A DNA stretch of 64,000 nucleotides, from positions 1 through 64,000 of the forward strand of contig NZ_JACOFU010000010.1 in NCBI RefSeq assembly GCF_014284275.1. Direction: 5' to 3'. Every line of letters begins with the position of its first letter. The stretch's first letter is position 1. Below are positions 48,134 to 58,668 of the stretch, in pieces. This DNA is from Affinundibacterium amnicola. Lineage in GTDB: Bacteria > Pseudomonadota > Gammaproteobacteria > Burkholderiales > Burkholderiaceae_D. The translations under genes were made by a program, and so were the position numbers. A model generated the notes under the pieces. That model was not told the DNA's origin, ran no database searches, and saw nothing but the letters and a program-made list of their open reading frames with translations.

Positions 48134-50134
48134 TCAATGCAGCGGCAAATCGGTGTAACTAGCACTGACAATATCGGGTACTGGCGCATCTAGCGCAGCA
48201 CAAACGCTGCGCAATAAATCCGCACCATCGGCACTCAATGTTAGATCACTTGCTTTTAACATCAAGCGGATTAAAAATGGTTTTGCCAGCGGTGCCAGTT
48301 GTTGGAATTTATCCAAGGCTTGCTTCACTTCAAAAAAATCGACTTGATCTCGCGTCGAAAATTGTGTCGCTTGCAAACCCAACTCCGGCATACTATTCAC
48401 AGATTTCATAAAGGCTTGTGGTGCAAGCTCGGCAGAAAATTCTGTCGTCGCCATTAAAGAAATCAACAAAGCGGTCTCTTTTTGCAGGTGAATCAATCCC
48501 TGATATTTCACACCCACATCGCGACCAGCATGTGGACTTAAACGGCGCTGCAAAACCGTTTGCAATACAAACTCTGCTTGCGATACTTTCTGATCCGCAG
48601 CAATTAATCGCGCACTGATCCCAAGCAACTGCTGACGCTGATCACTATCTAATAATTTCAAAGCAGGCATCGCCAAATCTAACACCGGCAAACGCATACT
48701 GCCCGCCATTTTTTCTGTTGCTTCGTGCAACAAACTCACCAATGCGCATTGCTGTGCAACCGCCTGCCGCAAAATAGATAATTGAATTTGAAAGCTAGCG
48801 GGATCTTTACGATCTAACAAAAGCGCATACACCAAAGCGCTGGCCGCTTTGGAATCGCGTGCAGCTTGTACTATCTCCGTAGGGATTTTAACCGTAGATT
48901 CAGTCGGCTTCACCACTGGAGATTGTGGCAAATCATTCGCGGCACTAGTAATCCCAGACGCCTGATAACCAAATTCTGGATGAAATGCCAAGGGTGACAA
49001 AGTCAAGCTCGCGCTCGACGATGGTGTTGAGCCAGCCCCAGCACCACCGGCGAATCCCATCATCGCGGATTGCGCATCAAGCTCCATCTCTGGCGGTAAT
49101 TCACTCGCATCTAATAGCTCAACATTACGTCCATACAGGCGTTGCAATCGCTCACTTAGCGGCGGATGTGTAGCGAATAATCCTGATAATAGATTGGGAC
49201 GTGCGGCCCCCAGAAACATGTGCGACAACTGCTCGGCATTCGGATTCTTAATGCGCGAACCGCATTTATTACTGCGTGTGAGACCACCAATTTTACGCAG
49301 AGCACCGCCGATACCATCGGGGTTGCGCGTGAATTGAACGGCGCTTGCATCTGCCAAAAATTCGCGCTGACGAGATACCGCCGATTTAATTAAGCGACCA
49401 AAGAAAATGCCGATATAGCCGATGACGAATAGAGCGAAGCCAAATACAAACAAGACCAATTGTATCGATGGGCCTTTTTCATCGCGACTACGTCCACCAC
49501 CAAATCGCGCACCCCACTCCATCATGTGCTGACCAAACCCCGCCAACATTTGAATACCAAATAGAACACCAATTAATTTGATATTCATGCGCATATCACC
49601 ATTCAAAATATGGCTGAATTCATGCGCGATCACACCTTGCAATTCATCACGACTCAAGCGCGACAAAGTACCTCGCGTGACCGCGACCACCGCTTCATTC
49701 TGATGATAACCCGCAGCAAAAGCATTAATTGCATCCTCTTCATCCATCACATAAACGCGTGGACATGCCATGCCTGCTGCTAAGGCCATTTCTTCGACGA
49801 TATTCAGTAAACGACGCTCTTGAATATCGCGTGAATCTGGCTGCACTAATCGACCGCCAGCCATACGTGCAACAGCATCACCACCATCTTTCAAACGCGA
49901 CATCTCAAATAACATGCCGCCACCAATGAACAACAAAGTGACAGCGGTATTGGTCAAAAAGAAACCGCGTGGATAGGTATAAATGCCAGTGCCGTATTGC
50001 CCCTTCATCCAAATCCATAGCAATGCTAACGTGCCGTTCACCGCCAGCACGATAGCGATCACTGCAAGCAAAAACAAGAACAGTAATTTTTTACTTTCTC
50101 TATGCGCTTGCGCTTGATGTTCAAAAAAATTCAT
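48134..50134 (-). CDS. M48 family membrane metallopeptidase with long C-terminal extension
   Basis: A 666-residue protein. The first half is HtpX-like: two N-terminal helices, zinc motif VIAHEFSHILNGDMRMN near residue 165, two more helices, then the third ligand Glu region SRQREFLADASAVQF and THPPLSERLQRL. The second half (about 380-660) is a soluble region rich in Ala/Leu helices, not present in E. coli HtpX. It probably helps quality control of membrane proteins. The lemA gene is directly upstream on the same strand, as is usual for this family. Confidence 0.87.
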   Translation of the reverse strand: MNFFEHQAQAHRESKKLLFLFLLAVIAIVLAVNGTLALLWIWMKGQYGTGIYTYPRGFFLTNTAVTLLFIGGGMLFEMSRLKDGGDAVARMAGGRLVQPDSRDIQERRLLNIVEEMALAAGMACPRVYVMDEEDAINAFAAGYHQNEAVVAVTRGTLSRLSRDELQGVIAHEFSHILNGDMRMNIKLIGVLFGIQMLAGFGQHMMEWGARFGGGRSRDEKGPSIQLVLFVFGFALFVIGYIGIFFGRLIKSAVSRQREFLADASAVQFTRNPDGIGGALRKIGGLTRSNKCGSRIKNPNAEQLSHMFLGAARPNLLSGLFATHPPLSERLQRLYGRNVELLDASELPPEMELDAQSAMMGFAGGAGAGSTPSSSASLTLSPLAFHPEFGYQASGITSAANDLPQSPVVKPTESTVKIPTEIVQAARDSKAASALVYALLLDRKDPASFQIQLSILRQAVAQQCALVSLLHEATEKMAGSMRLPVLDLAMPALKLLDSDQRQQLLGISARLIAADQKVSQAEFVLQTVLQRRLSPHAGRDVGVKYQGLIHLQKETALLISLMATTEFSAELAPQAFMKSVNSMPELGLQATQFSTRDQVDFFEVKQALDKFQQLAPLAKPFLIRLMLKASDLTLSADGADLLRSVCAALDAPVPDIVSASYTDLPLH

Positions 50135-50186
50135 GGTTGTTTGCTCAAGCAGGGATTCAGATGTATGGGATTAAACAAAGTATCAG

Positions 50187-50774
50187 TTAAAAAGAAACTT
50201 TGATCGCCTTACGTTCTTCTGGAGCTTCTGTCGATTCCAACAATTCTGCGACTTTAAAGCCAAACATGCCTGCAAAGATGTTGCCAGGGAACTGTTCACA
50301 AGCCGTGTTGTATTGCATCACGCTATCGTTATACGCTTGACGGGCAAATGAGATTTTATTTTCTGTGCTAGTCAGTTCTTCGGTTAACTGCAGCATATTT
50401 TCATTGGCTTTTAAATCTGGATAAGCCTCAGACAATGCGAACATTTTTCCCAATGAAGAAGCCAAAGCACCTTCCGCATTGGAGAGTTGATGTACCGCCG
50501 CAGCATCGGATGGATCGACCGCCACTTTTGCATTCGCAGTGACGGCCTGATTGCGCGCTGCGATCACGGCTTCTAAGGTTTCGCGCTCGTGCTTCATGTA
50601 GCCTTTGGCGACTTCCACCAGATTAGGGATTAAGTCATAACGGCGCTTGAGTTGCACATCAATTTGCGCAAACCCATTTTTAAACCGATTACGAAAGCTA
50701 ACTAAATTATTGTAGGTACTGATTGCCCAGAAAATCAAAGCACCGATGATAATTAAAAAAATAATGAATCCCAT
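50187..50774 (-). CDS. lemA: LemA family protein
   Basis: A 195-residue protein with one N-terminal membrane helix (IIFLIIIGALIFWAI) and a coiled helical domain: YNNLVSFRNRFKNGFAQIDVQLKRRYDLIPNLVEVAKGYM, then the KISFARQAYNDSVMQYNT and FPGNIFAGMFGF signatures. Its function is poorly known. It is linked genetically to M48 peptidases, and here the M48 gene is 52 bases downstream, so they form a pair. Confidence 0.92.
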   Translation of the reverse strand: MGFIIFLIIIGALIFWAISTYNNLVSFRNRFKNGFAQIDVQLKRRYDLIPNLVEVAKGYMKHERETLEAVIAARNQAVTANAKVAVDPSDAAAVHQLSNAEGALASSLGKMFALSEAYPDLKANENMLQLTEELTSTENKISFARQAYNDSVMQYNTACEQFPGNIFAGMFGFKVAELLESTEAPEERKAIKVSF

Positions 50775-50792
50775 ATCTTTCTCCTGAAAAAA

Positions 50793-50819
50793 AGAGCTGC
50801 AAAATTATTCTGCAGCTCT
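50793..50819 (-). terminator. Terminator between dolP and lemA
   Basis: AGAGCTGCA (50793-50801) pairs perfectly with TGCAGCTCT (50811-50819). On the minus strand it is followed by a run of seven T, the form of an intrinsic terminator for the dolP-diaA transcript that ends at 50838. Confidence 0.8.
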
Positions 50820-50837
50820 GTAATATTGACAACGTTC

Positions 50838-52119
<1,282 letters not shown>

Positions 52120-52191
52120 TCATGAATAAGTAGATACCTGCTTTGCAGGTAAAAAAAGGTTTTTATTACCGCTCAGCGAAATAAGCTCAAT

Positions 52192-52218
52192 AAGGTCAAC
52201 AAGGTCAACAAGGTCAAC
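52192..52218. repeat. 9-bp tandem repeat
   Basis: AAGGTCAAC occurs three times in direct order in the 240-base gap between diaA and yraN. No gene is seen in the rest of the gap. Confidence 0.7.
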
Positions 52219-52341
52219 AACGCACAAGAAGCTTAATGTGCCATGAATCCATCTGCACCGAGTATTAATCTTGAATCCGGATCAACTGGTTTTCAGAGAC
52301 TGCCTTGTTAAGGGTAACTATGAGAATAGCGCTATTTTAGC

Positions 52342-52728
52342 TCAGCCTGAGATCACGTTCTTTAGCCAGATTAATTCCTCTCCTTCGATTGCCACCAAAT
52401 CAAATCTACAAGCTGGCACAGGCTTCATGTTCTGCAAGTAAACTTGGGCAGCATGCACTAGTCGTTTTTGCTTGCTCGACGTCACGCTCGCTAGGGCGCC
52501 GCCAAACTTTTTGCTACTGCGTTTGCGAACTTCGACAAATACCAAATGTCTGCCATCTCGCATAATCAAATCAATCTCGCCGCCTTTGCACAGGAAACTT
52601 CGCTGCACCAATTGCAAACCCTGTGTCTGCAAATGCAGTAAAGCTTGCTGCTCGGCCGCGTCACCAATTCTTTGCTTACTGGTGCGAAGCGCCGCCAGAC
52701 GCCGCGCTAACCAATTTGATTCTGTCAT
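52342..52728 (-). CDS. yraN: YraN family protein (UPF0102)
   Basis: A 128-residue endonuclease-like fold: GDAAEQQALLHLQTQGLQLVQRSF, GGEIDLIMRDGRHLVFVEVRKRS (the D-x(n)-ExK nuclease-like motif) and CRFDLVAIE. Function is not established; the fold is that of Holliday-junction-resolvase-like proteins. The ATG before TESNWLARR was chosen; an upstream TTG adds only three residues. It is divergent from rsmI, 45 bases away. Confidence 0.88.
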   Translation of the reverse strand: MTESNWLARRLAALRTSKQRIGDAAEQQALLHLQTQGLQLVQRSFLCKGGEIDLIMRDGRHLVFVEVRKRSSKKFGGALASVTSSKQKRLVHAAQVYLQNMKPVPACRFDLVAIEGEELIWLKNVISG

Positions 52729-52773
52729 AGCGTACAATCTTTATTCGCGCAAAAATCATTGAAGAATAGCCTT

Positions 52774-53685
52774 ATGAACCAAGACCACCACACTGCATTC
52801 AATCCCGCTGCTCTGTTTGAAGCGGTGAAACAGCAAAGCTATCCTAACGCGACTCTGTATATAGTGGCAACTCCCATTGGTAACAGTGCCGATATTTCAC
52901 TACGCGCCTTACACGTGCTGACACTGGTCGATGCCGTCGCCTGCGAAGACACACGCAATACCGCACAACTCATGACGCGTTATGGCTTACACAAACCCTT
53001 AATCGCAGCACATCAACATAATGAGCATGAAGTTGCGGCAAAGATTATTACCCGCCTGCAAGCAGGTGAACGCATTGCTTTGGTCTCCGATGCTGGCACA
53101 CCGGCAGTTTCTGATCCGGGTGCAATTATCGTCGATGCGGTGCGTGCTGCTGGCTTGCGTGTCTCACCTTTGCCCGGTGCATCTGCCGCGATCAGTGCCT
53201 TATCGGCGAGCGGATTGCTCAATGATCAATTCTATTTTGTTGGTTTCTTACCATCCAAAGCTGGGCAACGCGACAGTGTTTTACAAGGCTTAGCGCAAAT
53301 TCCAGCGAGTTTGATTTTTTATGAAGCACCACATCGGATAGTTGAATCCACGCAAGCTTTACGCCAAGCTTTCGGTGATACGCGACAGGTGGTTTTTGCG
53401 CGTGAACTCAGCAAACTTTTTGAGGAAATACATCGCTGTTCGCTGGCCGAAGCAGCCGCATGGTTGCAGCAAGACAGCTATCGCGAAAAAGGCGAATACG
53501 TCATGATCGTTGAGGGGGCAAGTACCGATAGCGATCAAGACGATCTGGAAGCGCGGCGCGTCCTGAGCATCTTACTATCCGAACTATCGGTCAAACAAGC
53601 TGCCGCGCTTGCAGCACAGATTACTGGTCACAAGAAAAATGCCCTATATCAAATTGCATTAGACATGAAAGGACAGGAAGGCTAA
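52774..53685 (+). CDS. rsmI: RsmI, 16S rRNA 2'-O-ribose C1402 methyltransferase
   Basis: A 303-residue tetrapyrrole-methylase-fold enzyme: LYIVATPIGNSADISLRAL, EDTRNTAQLMTRYGL, LVSDAGTPAVSDPGA and PLPGASAAISALSASGL are the RsmI signatures. It methylates the ribose of C1402 in the ribosomal P site, together with RsmH. The ATG before NQDHHTAF is the first one; the preceding TTG is not supported. The gene is divergent from yraN. Confidence 0.94.
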   Translation: MNQDHHTAFNPAALFEAVKQQSYPNATLYIVATPIGNSADISLRALHVLTLVDAVACEDTRNTAQLMTRYGLHKPLIAAHQHNEHEVAAKIITRLQAGERIALVSDAGTPAVSDPGAIIVDAVRAAGLRVSPLPGASAAISALSASGLLNDQFYFVGFLPSKAGQRDSVLQGLAQIPASLIFYEAPHRIVESTQALRQAFGDTRQVVFARELSKLFEEIHRCSLAEAAAWLQQDSYREKGEYVMIVEGASTDSDQDDLEARRVLSILLSELSVKQAAALAAQITGHKKNALYQIALDMKGQEG

Positions 53686-53707
53686 ATTCCGTCGGATCAC
53701 AAACTGC

Positions 53708-54901
53708 TTATCGCTGGATCACAATGGGTTTAGCGCTACCGATTGCTAAATCTAGTGCCGCTTTTTGTGCAGCTTCGCGTTGCGCATAAGGGCCGCCTTG
53801 CAAACGATACAGACTTCCTTGCTGAACAATTTCTAAATTAATCTCGTGCTCCGTACCTAGCTTACTTTGCTTATCTTTTAGTACCTGCATCAACTGTGTT
53901 TTTCCCGCCTCAGCGTTAGCACGAATCGCAAATGCTGCAAACTGTAAATAGAATAGATTCTGGGATTTGGACTGATCCACTACCGCGCTTAGCTTTTCTT
54001 CGCTGCGTGGCAATTCGGTTTTGATGATACGTTCTTGCGACGCGATCAAGGCCTCCAGACTGACGCCCTCTTTTTCATCTTTGTCTGAGCTCTTGTCTGC
54101 GCTCTTGTCTGTGCTCTTGTCTTTGCTCTTATCAGATACTGGCTTCACTTCGTTTTTCACCACTACTAAACCCGAGCTTGTATTTTGCGTTGACGTTGGC
54201 GTTTGTGCTTGCTGATTCTGACTATTCTCAGCCATTTTGGCGATGTCTTCCGGCAGCAATCGCTCTAACTCAACTTCGCTACTTCCCTTATTCAGATAAC
54301 CGAGCTTTAGGGCAGCGGTGTAAGACAAATCCATAATGCGATTCGAATGAAATGGACCGCGATCATTAATCCGCACAATAATTTGCTTGCCATTACTTAA
54401 ATTAGTCACGCGCGCGTAAGAAGGGATAGGCAAAGTCGGATGCGCGGCCGTCACTTTATACATGTCATAAGGCTCACCTGAGGAAGTACGCTTGCCGTGG
54501 AATTTCTTACCGTACCAACTGGCGTGTCCTTTTTGCTTGAATGGCGTAGTGCTATCGTTAATCGGGGTATAGGTTTTGCCGAACACCTTATATGGTTTAT
54601 TACCAGTGCGCGAATATGGCTCCACCACCGGAATCGGATCAACTGTTGACTCTAAACCTTCTGGAATTTCATCACCTGGGCCATCGTCTAAATAATAACC
54701 ACCGCGTCCAGAATTTGCTTTTGGTAATGCAGGCGCGGTACTTGTTGCAGGCTTAGCGACTGCTGTAGAAACCGTCGACGCAGGTGTCGATTTACTTTGC
54801 TCCTGTATGACAGGTTTGACTTTAGGCGGGCTTGAACAAGCACCCACCAGCAAAACACTTAGCAGGCATCCAATATATAAACCGCGCTGTAATAGAGCCA
54901 T
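53708..54901 (-). CDS. rlpA: RlpA-type lipoprotein with SPOR domain
   Basis: A 397-residue outer-membrane lipoprotein: lipobox LLVGAC at residues 17-22, then a Pro/Ser/Thr-rich linker, then the double-psi beta-barrel with KGHASWYGKKFHGKRTSSGE, IVRINDRGPFHSNRIMDLS, then a Lys/Asp/Ser low-complexity stretch (DKSKDKSTDKSADKSSDK), and a C-terminal SPOR domain that binds denuded peptidoglycan at the septum. RlpA is a lytic transglycosylase in some species. It is the last gene of the mre-mrd cell-shape operon, 9 bases after rodA. Confidence 0.92.
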   Translation of the reverse strand: MALLQRGLYIGCLLSVLLVGACSSPPKVKPVIQEQSKSTPASTVSTAVAKPATSTAPALPKANSGRGGYYLDDGPGDEIPEGLESTVDPIPVVEPYSRTGNKPYKVFGKTYTPINDSTTPFKQKGHASWYGKKFHGKRTSSGEPYDMYKVTAAHPTLPIPSYARVTNLSNGKQIIVRINDRGPFHSNRIMDLSYTAALKLGYLNKGSSEVELERLLPEDIAKMAENSQNQQAQTPTSTQNTSSGLVVVKNEVKPVSDKSKDKSTDKSADKSSDKDEKEGVSLEALIASQERIIKTELPRSEEKLSAVVDQSKSQNLFYLQFAAFAIRANAEAGKTQLMQVLKDKQSKLGTEHEINLEIVQQGSLYRLQGGPYAQREAAQKAALDLAIGSAKPIVIQR

Positions 54902-54910
54902 GGATTCGTC

Positions 54911-56020
54911 CTAAGATTTCATTAACTTACGATGATGCTGCACGCTCATCAAGATTCCCGCACCCATCCCCAGCGTCACCATCGCAGTACCGCCAAAACT
55001 AACGAAGGGTAATGGAACACCAACTACCGGCAAGATGCCAACGACCATGCCCATATTCACGAAAGCGTAGGTGAAAAAAATCATCGTAATAGCGCCGGCC
55101 ATTAAACGCGAAAATAAGGTCGGCGCGTTTGCTGCAATCGTGAGTCCACGCAACACAAACAAAAAGTAAAGCGTGACCAAAAAGGCCGCACCCATAAAGC
55201 CAAATTCTTCCAAATACACAGCAGAAATAAAATCCGTGGTGTGCTCAGGAATAAATTCCAGATGCGATTGCGTACCGCTTTGCCAACCTTTGCCAGTTAA
55301 ACCGCCAGAGCCGACGGCAATCATGGATTGAATAATATGAAAGCCTTTACCCAGCGCATCGACCGTCGGATCAAACATAATTTCCACCCGATGTCGCTGG
55401 TAATCATGCAGCAAAAATTTCCAAACCAATGGCAAACAGGCTAACCCGACCAATACTAAGCCTGCTAATAAACGCCAAGACAATCCAGCAAAAAAAATCA
55501 CAGAAAAACCCGCCACAAAGACCAGAATCGTGGTTCCCAAATCGGGCTGTTTCGCGATGAGACCAGCAGGAATTGCCAAGATGACCGTGGCAATAGCAAA
55601 GTCTTTCCAACGCAAAGATCCTTCACGTTTTTGAAAGTACCAAGCTAGCATTAGCGGTAACGCAATCTTTAAGATCTCGGATGGTTGCACGATAGTACCA
55701 ACATTGAGCCAACGCCGGGAGCCATTTTTAACGATGCCGAACATTGCCACACCGACCAACAAAGTAATTCCAAGCACGTACAAAGGCACTGCGAAACGCA
55801 TCAGCGTTTGTGGCGGCACATTCGCCACGATCCACATCACAAAAAAGGCAATCACAATATTGCGCAAATGATGTTCAACCCGTCCAGGCCAATCTAAACC
55901 AGCAGAGTACATCGTTATGATGCCTGTCGAGATAATCAAAAATAACAAGATCGCCAGCGGCGCATCAAACACCATAAAGAGCGAACGGAAGCGACTCCAA
56001 TAGACCGATTTATTGTCCAT
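54911..56020 (-). CDS. rodA: RodA (MrdB) peptidoglycan glycosyltransferase
   Basis: A 369-residue SEDS-family membrane protein with about ten helices. Signatures: SAGLDWPGRVEHHLRN, GSRRWLNVGTIVQPSEILK, KQPDLGTT and FIPEHTTDFISAVYLEEFG, ending in GVPLPFVSFGGTAMVT. It polymerises lipid II into glycan for the elongation complex with PBP2. It starts one base after the mrdA stop. Confidence 0.94.
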   Translation of the reverse strand: MDNKSVYWSRFRSLFMVFDAPLAILLFLIISTGIITMYSAGLDWPGRVEHHLRNIVIAFFVMWIVANVPPQTLMRFAVPLYVLGITLLVGVAMFGIVKNGSRRWLNVGTIVQPSEILKIALPLMLAWYFQKREGSLRWKDFAIATVILAIPAGLIAKQPDLGTTILVFVAGFSVIFFAGLSWRLLAGLVLVGLACLPLVWKFLLHDYQRHRVEIMFDPTVDALGKGFHIIQSMIAVGSGGLTGKGWQSGTQSHLEFIPEHTTDFISAVYLEEFGFMGAAFLVTLYFLFVLRGLTIAANAPTLFSRLMAGAITMIFFTYAFVNMGMVVGILPVVGVPLPFVSFGGTAMVTLGMGAGILMSVQHHRKLMKS

Positions 56021-56021
56021 A

Positions 56022-58124
56022 TTATTTTTTCACTCCTGCTGATTTCGCTTCGGGCGATACTTTTGCTGGCGCCACTGTTGGCACTTTCGGGCTTGCCGGT
56101 GATGTGACAGGAGGCGTTACCGAAGTCGTGGCAGGAACAGCTGGCTGCTTGACGATTGCAGGTGCAGGTGCAGCGGTGGGTGCGACAGTCGCCGCATTTT
56201 CTTCTTCATGGATATGCGCAAGATCTTCAACCTCGTCGCCAACTGCTGGCTGCACAGGCACCGCCTTTTCTGTAGGTCGTTTACCTAGCAAATAATAATC
56301 AAAGGCTTTACGCACAATAGGTGCAGCAGACTCAGAACCATAACCGCCATTCTCAACAATAATAGCGACGGCAATTCTAGGTTTATCAATTGGCGCAAAA
56401 GCGATGTACCATGAATGATCACGGAAGCGTTCTACTGCATGCTTGGTGCCATGCTTTTCGGTTTTCTTCATCGCGATTACTTGCGCTGTACCTGTTTTAC
56501 CACCCGATGTGTAGGCTGCACCAGAAAACGCGCGCATACCTGTACCTTCACGAACCACGCCGCCCATCGCATTTTTAATAAATTCGATATTCTCGATTTT
56601 TAATGGAATCCGATAACTCTCTTTTGGAACGGTTAGGCTGCGTTGCTTTGATTGCGGATCTTCAACTTGCTTCACCAGATGTGGTTTCATCACGATGCCA
56701 TTGTTCACCAAGGTGGCGGTGGCATGTGCCATTTGTAAAGGGGTGAACGTATTTTGCCCCTGACCAATCCCAAGAGAAATGGTATCGCCGGGAATCCAAC
56801 GTTGATTCGCTGGTTTCTTGAATGCCGCGCGCTTCCACGCCGTCGATGGCAATAATCCTTTACGTTCATTATCCAAATCGATGCCGGTAATTTGTCCCAT
56901 ACCAAATTGCGCCATGAAATCGTGCATAGTATCGACGCCCATTTCATTCGCCAATTGATAAAAATAGGTATCGCAAGACAAGGCAACTGCGCGGTACATA
57001 TCGACTAATCCATGCCCACCCGGTTTATCATCACGGAAAATTTTATTCCCAAAAGCGAAATAACCAGGATCAGAAATCGCCTGCGTCATGGTGCGTTTGC
57101 CTAACTCCAAAGCAGCCAAGGCCATGAATGGTTTGAAAGTGGAACCCGGTGGATAAGCACCAGTCAGTGGGCGGTTTAGCAAGGGAATGTCTTCTGAAGT
57201 ATTTAGCTCATTCCAACTTTGTTGATCAATTCCTTCGACGAACAAATTGGGATCAAAAGTCGGCATAGAGACAAAAGACAAGACATCGCCTGTTTCTGGC
57301 TCGATCGCCACAAATGCACCACGGCGATCACCGAAAGCCTCTTCCACCACTTTTTGCAATTCGATGTCCACTGACAAAATCAGATTTTTACCAGAGGTGG
57401 GCAAATTGCGTGACAAGGTGCGTACCGGACGACCACCAGCAGATACCTCAACCTCTTCAAATCCGGTCGTGCCATGCAAGATTTTTTCGTAGCTTTTTTC
57501 CAGTCCTTCTTTGCCGATATAACTGGTGCCTTTGTAATTTGGCGCGTCTTCGCTGCCCTCAATCAAATCAGCATCACGTTTATTGATCCGACCAATGTAG
57601 CCAATCACATGCGACGCGACATCCCCCAAAGGATATTGGCGAAATAAGCGCGCCTGTACATCCACCCCAGGGAATCGGAAACGCTGCGCCGTAAAGCGTG
57701 CGACTTCTTCATCCGATAATCGGGTGCGGATTGGCAGGCTTCCAAAACTTTTCGACTCTTCCATCAGTTTGCGTAAGCGCTTGCGATGTTTCGGCTGAAT
57801 ATCGACTAATGCTGAGAGCTCATCAATCAAGCTATCGAGATCTTGGGTAATCTTGGAAGGGGTAATTTCTAAAGTGTAGGCAGAATAATTACGCGCCAAA
57901 ATGACGCCATTTCTGTCCAAAATCAAGCCACGATTCGGTACGATAGGCACCACCGAGATCCGGTTTTCATTTGCTTTGGTTGCATAGGCTTCATGTTTGA
58001 TAATCTGCAGCCAAACATAACGCCCCAATAAAATACTAAAACAAACGAAAGCCAGCACACCAATCACCAGCAGGCGCACCCGAAATAAATATAGCTCACG
58101 CTCAGTATTTTTTAGTTCCGTCAT
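56022..58124 (-). CDS. mrdA: PBP2 (MrdA), class B penicillin-binding protein
   Basis: A 700-residue transpeptidase. An N-terminal membrane helix is followed by the dimerisation/pedestal domain. The active Ser is in PPGSTFKPF near residue 329 (SxxK), SCDTYFY is the SxD/SxN motif and SGGKTGTAQ is the KTG. The C-terminal 80 residues are Pro/Ala/Thr-rich low complexity, probably a flexible tail longer than in E. coli. It cross-links the cell wall in the elongasome with RodA. It lies between mreD and rodA. Confidence 0.94.
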   Translation of the reverse strand: MTELKNTERELYLFRVRLLVIGVLAFVCFSILLGRYVWLQIIKHEAYATKANENRISVVPIVPNRGLILDRNGVILARNYSAYTLEITPSKITQDLDSLIDELSALVDIQPKHRKRLRKLMEESKSFGSLPIRTRLSDEEVARFTAQRFRFPGVDVQARLFRQYPLGDVASHVIGYIGRINKRDADLIEGSEDAPNYKGTSYIGKEGLEKSYEKILHGTTGFEEVEVSAGGRPVRTLSRNLPTSGKNLILSVDIELQKVVEEAFGDRRGAFVAIEPETGDVLSFVSMPTFDPNLFVEGIDQQSWNELNTSEDIPLLNRPLTGAYPPGSTFKPFMALAALELGKRTMTQAISDPGYFAFGNKIFRDDKPGGHGLVDMYRAVALSCDTYFYQLANEMGVDTMHDFMAQFGMGQITGIDLDNERKGLLPSTAWKRAAFKKPANQRWIPGDTISLGIGQGQNTFTPLQMAHATATLVNNGIVMKPHLVKQVEDPQSKQRSLTVPKESYRIPLKIENIEFIKNAMGGVVREGTGMRAFSGAAYTSGGKTGTAQVIAMKKTEKHGTKHAVERFRDHSWYIAFAPIDKPRIAVAIIVENGGYGSESAAPIVRKAFDYYLLGKRPTEKAVPVQPAVGDEVEDLAHIHEEENAATVAPTAAPAPAIVKQPAVPATTSVTPPVTSPASPKVPTVAPAKVSPEAKSAGVKK

Positions 58125-58152
58125 ACTTACTTCACTCCAGACTGAGATTGAC

Positions 58153-58668
58153 TTAAATCGGACGCGTATTGTCTTTGTTGACTGCGCGACGCTGCGGAGC
58201 GAGAAGTAGCCAGGAAGCGACAGGCCACAATGCGGTGGTCACTGCGCATTCTAAGAAAAATAGCCAGCCAGGAAAATGCGAATCAGAAGACAGTAGTCGC
58301 ACGGTCAACTGAACTAATTGAACGCCAAGAAATAATGGGAAGACATGCAAGCTCTGAGCGACCGGAGGAAACCACAAAACACGGCGATGAATAGAAATCG
58401 CAAAGTAAGATAATAAGGTGAACGCCAAAGCATTCTCGCCCAGATAAACAGCGTCATGTACATCCATCAGCAAGCCCATCACGAAAGCCACGCCGATTCC
58501 CACTTTACGTGGTTGATGGATACTCCAAAACACCAGCACCAGTGCGACGAAATCTGGCATACCGACATGCACGCCCCAAGGAAACAAGTTCAACATGAAC
58601 GCAGCTATCAAACTGATCGCGATGAAAAATGAATTTGCGGGCAATAAAATGTAATGAGGATGGCTCAT
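58153..58668 (-). CDS. mreD: Rod shape-determining protein MreD
   Basis: A 171-residue inner-membrane protein with about five to six helices and the MreD pattern NLFPWGVHVGMPDFVALVLVFW, IGVAFVMGLLMDVHDAVYLGENAL. It is part of the MreBCD elongation complex. Its ATG overlaps the end of mreC by 4 bases, so the two are coupled. Confidence 0.92.
   Translation of the reverse strand: MSHPHYILLPANSFFIAISLIAAFMLNLFPWGVHVGMPDFVALVLVFWSIHQPRKVGIGVAFVMGLLMDVHDAVYLGENALAFTLLSYFAISIHRRVLWFPPVAQSLHVFPLFLGVQLVQLTVRLLSSDSHFPGWLFFLECAVTTALWPVASWLLLAPQRRAVNKDNTRPI

Noticed and set aside
52192-52218. Short tandem AAGGTCAAC repeat as a possible CRISPR
   Set aside because: Nine-base units without spacers; no cas genes in the window.
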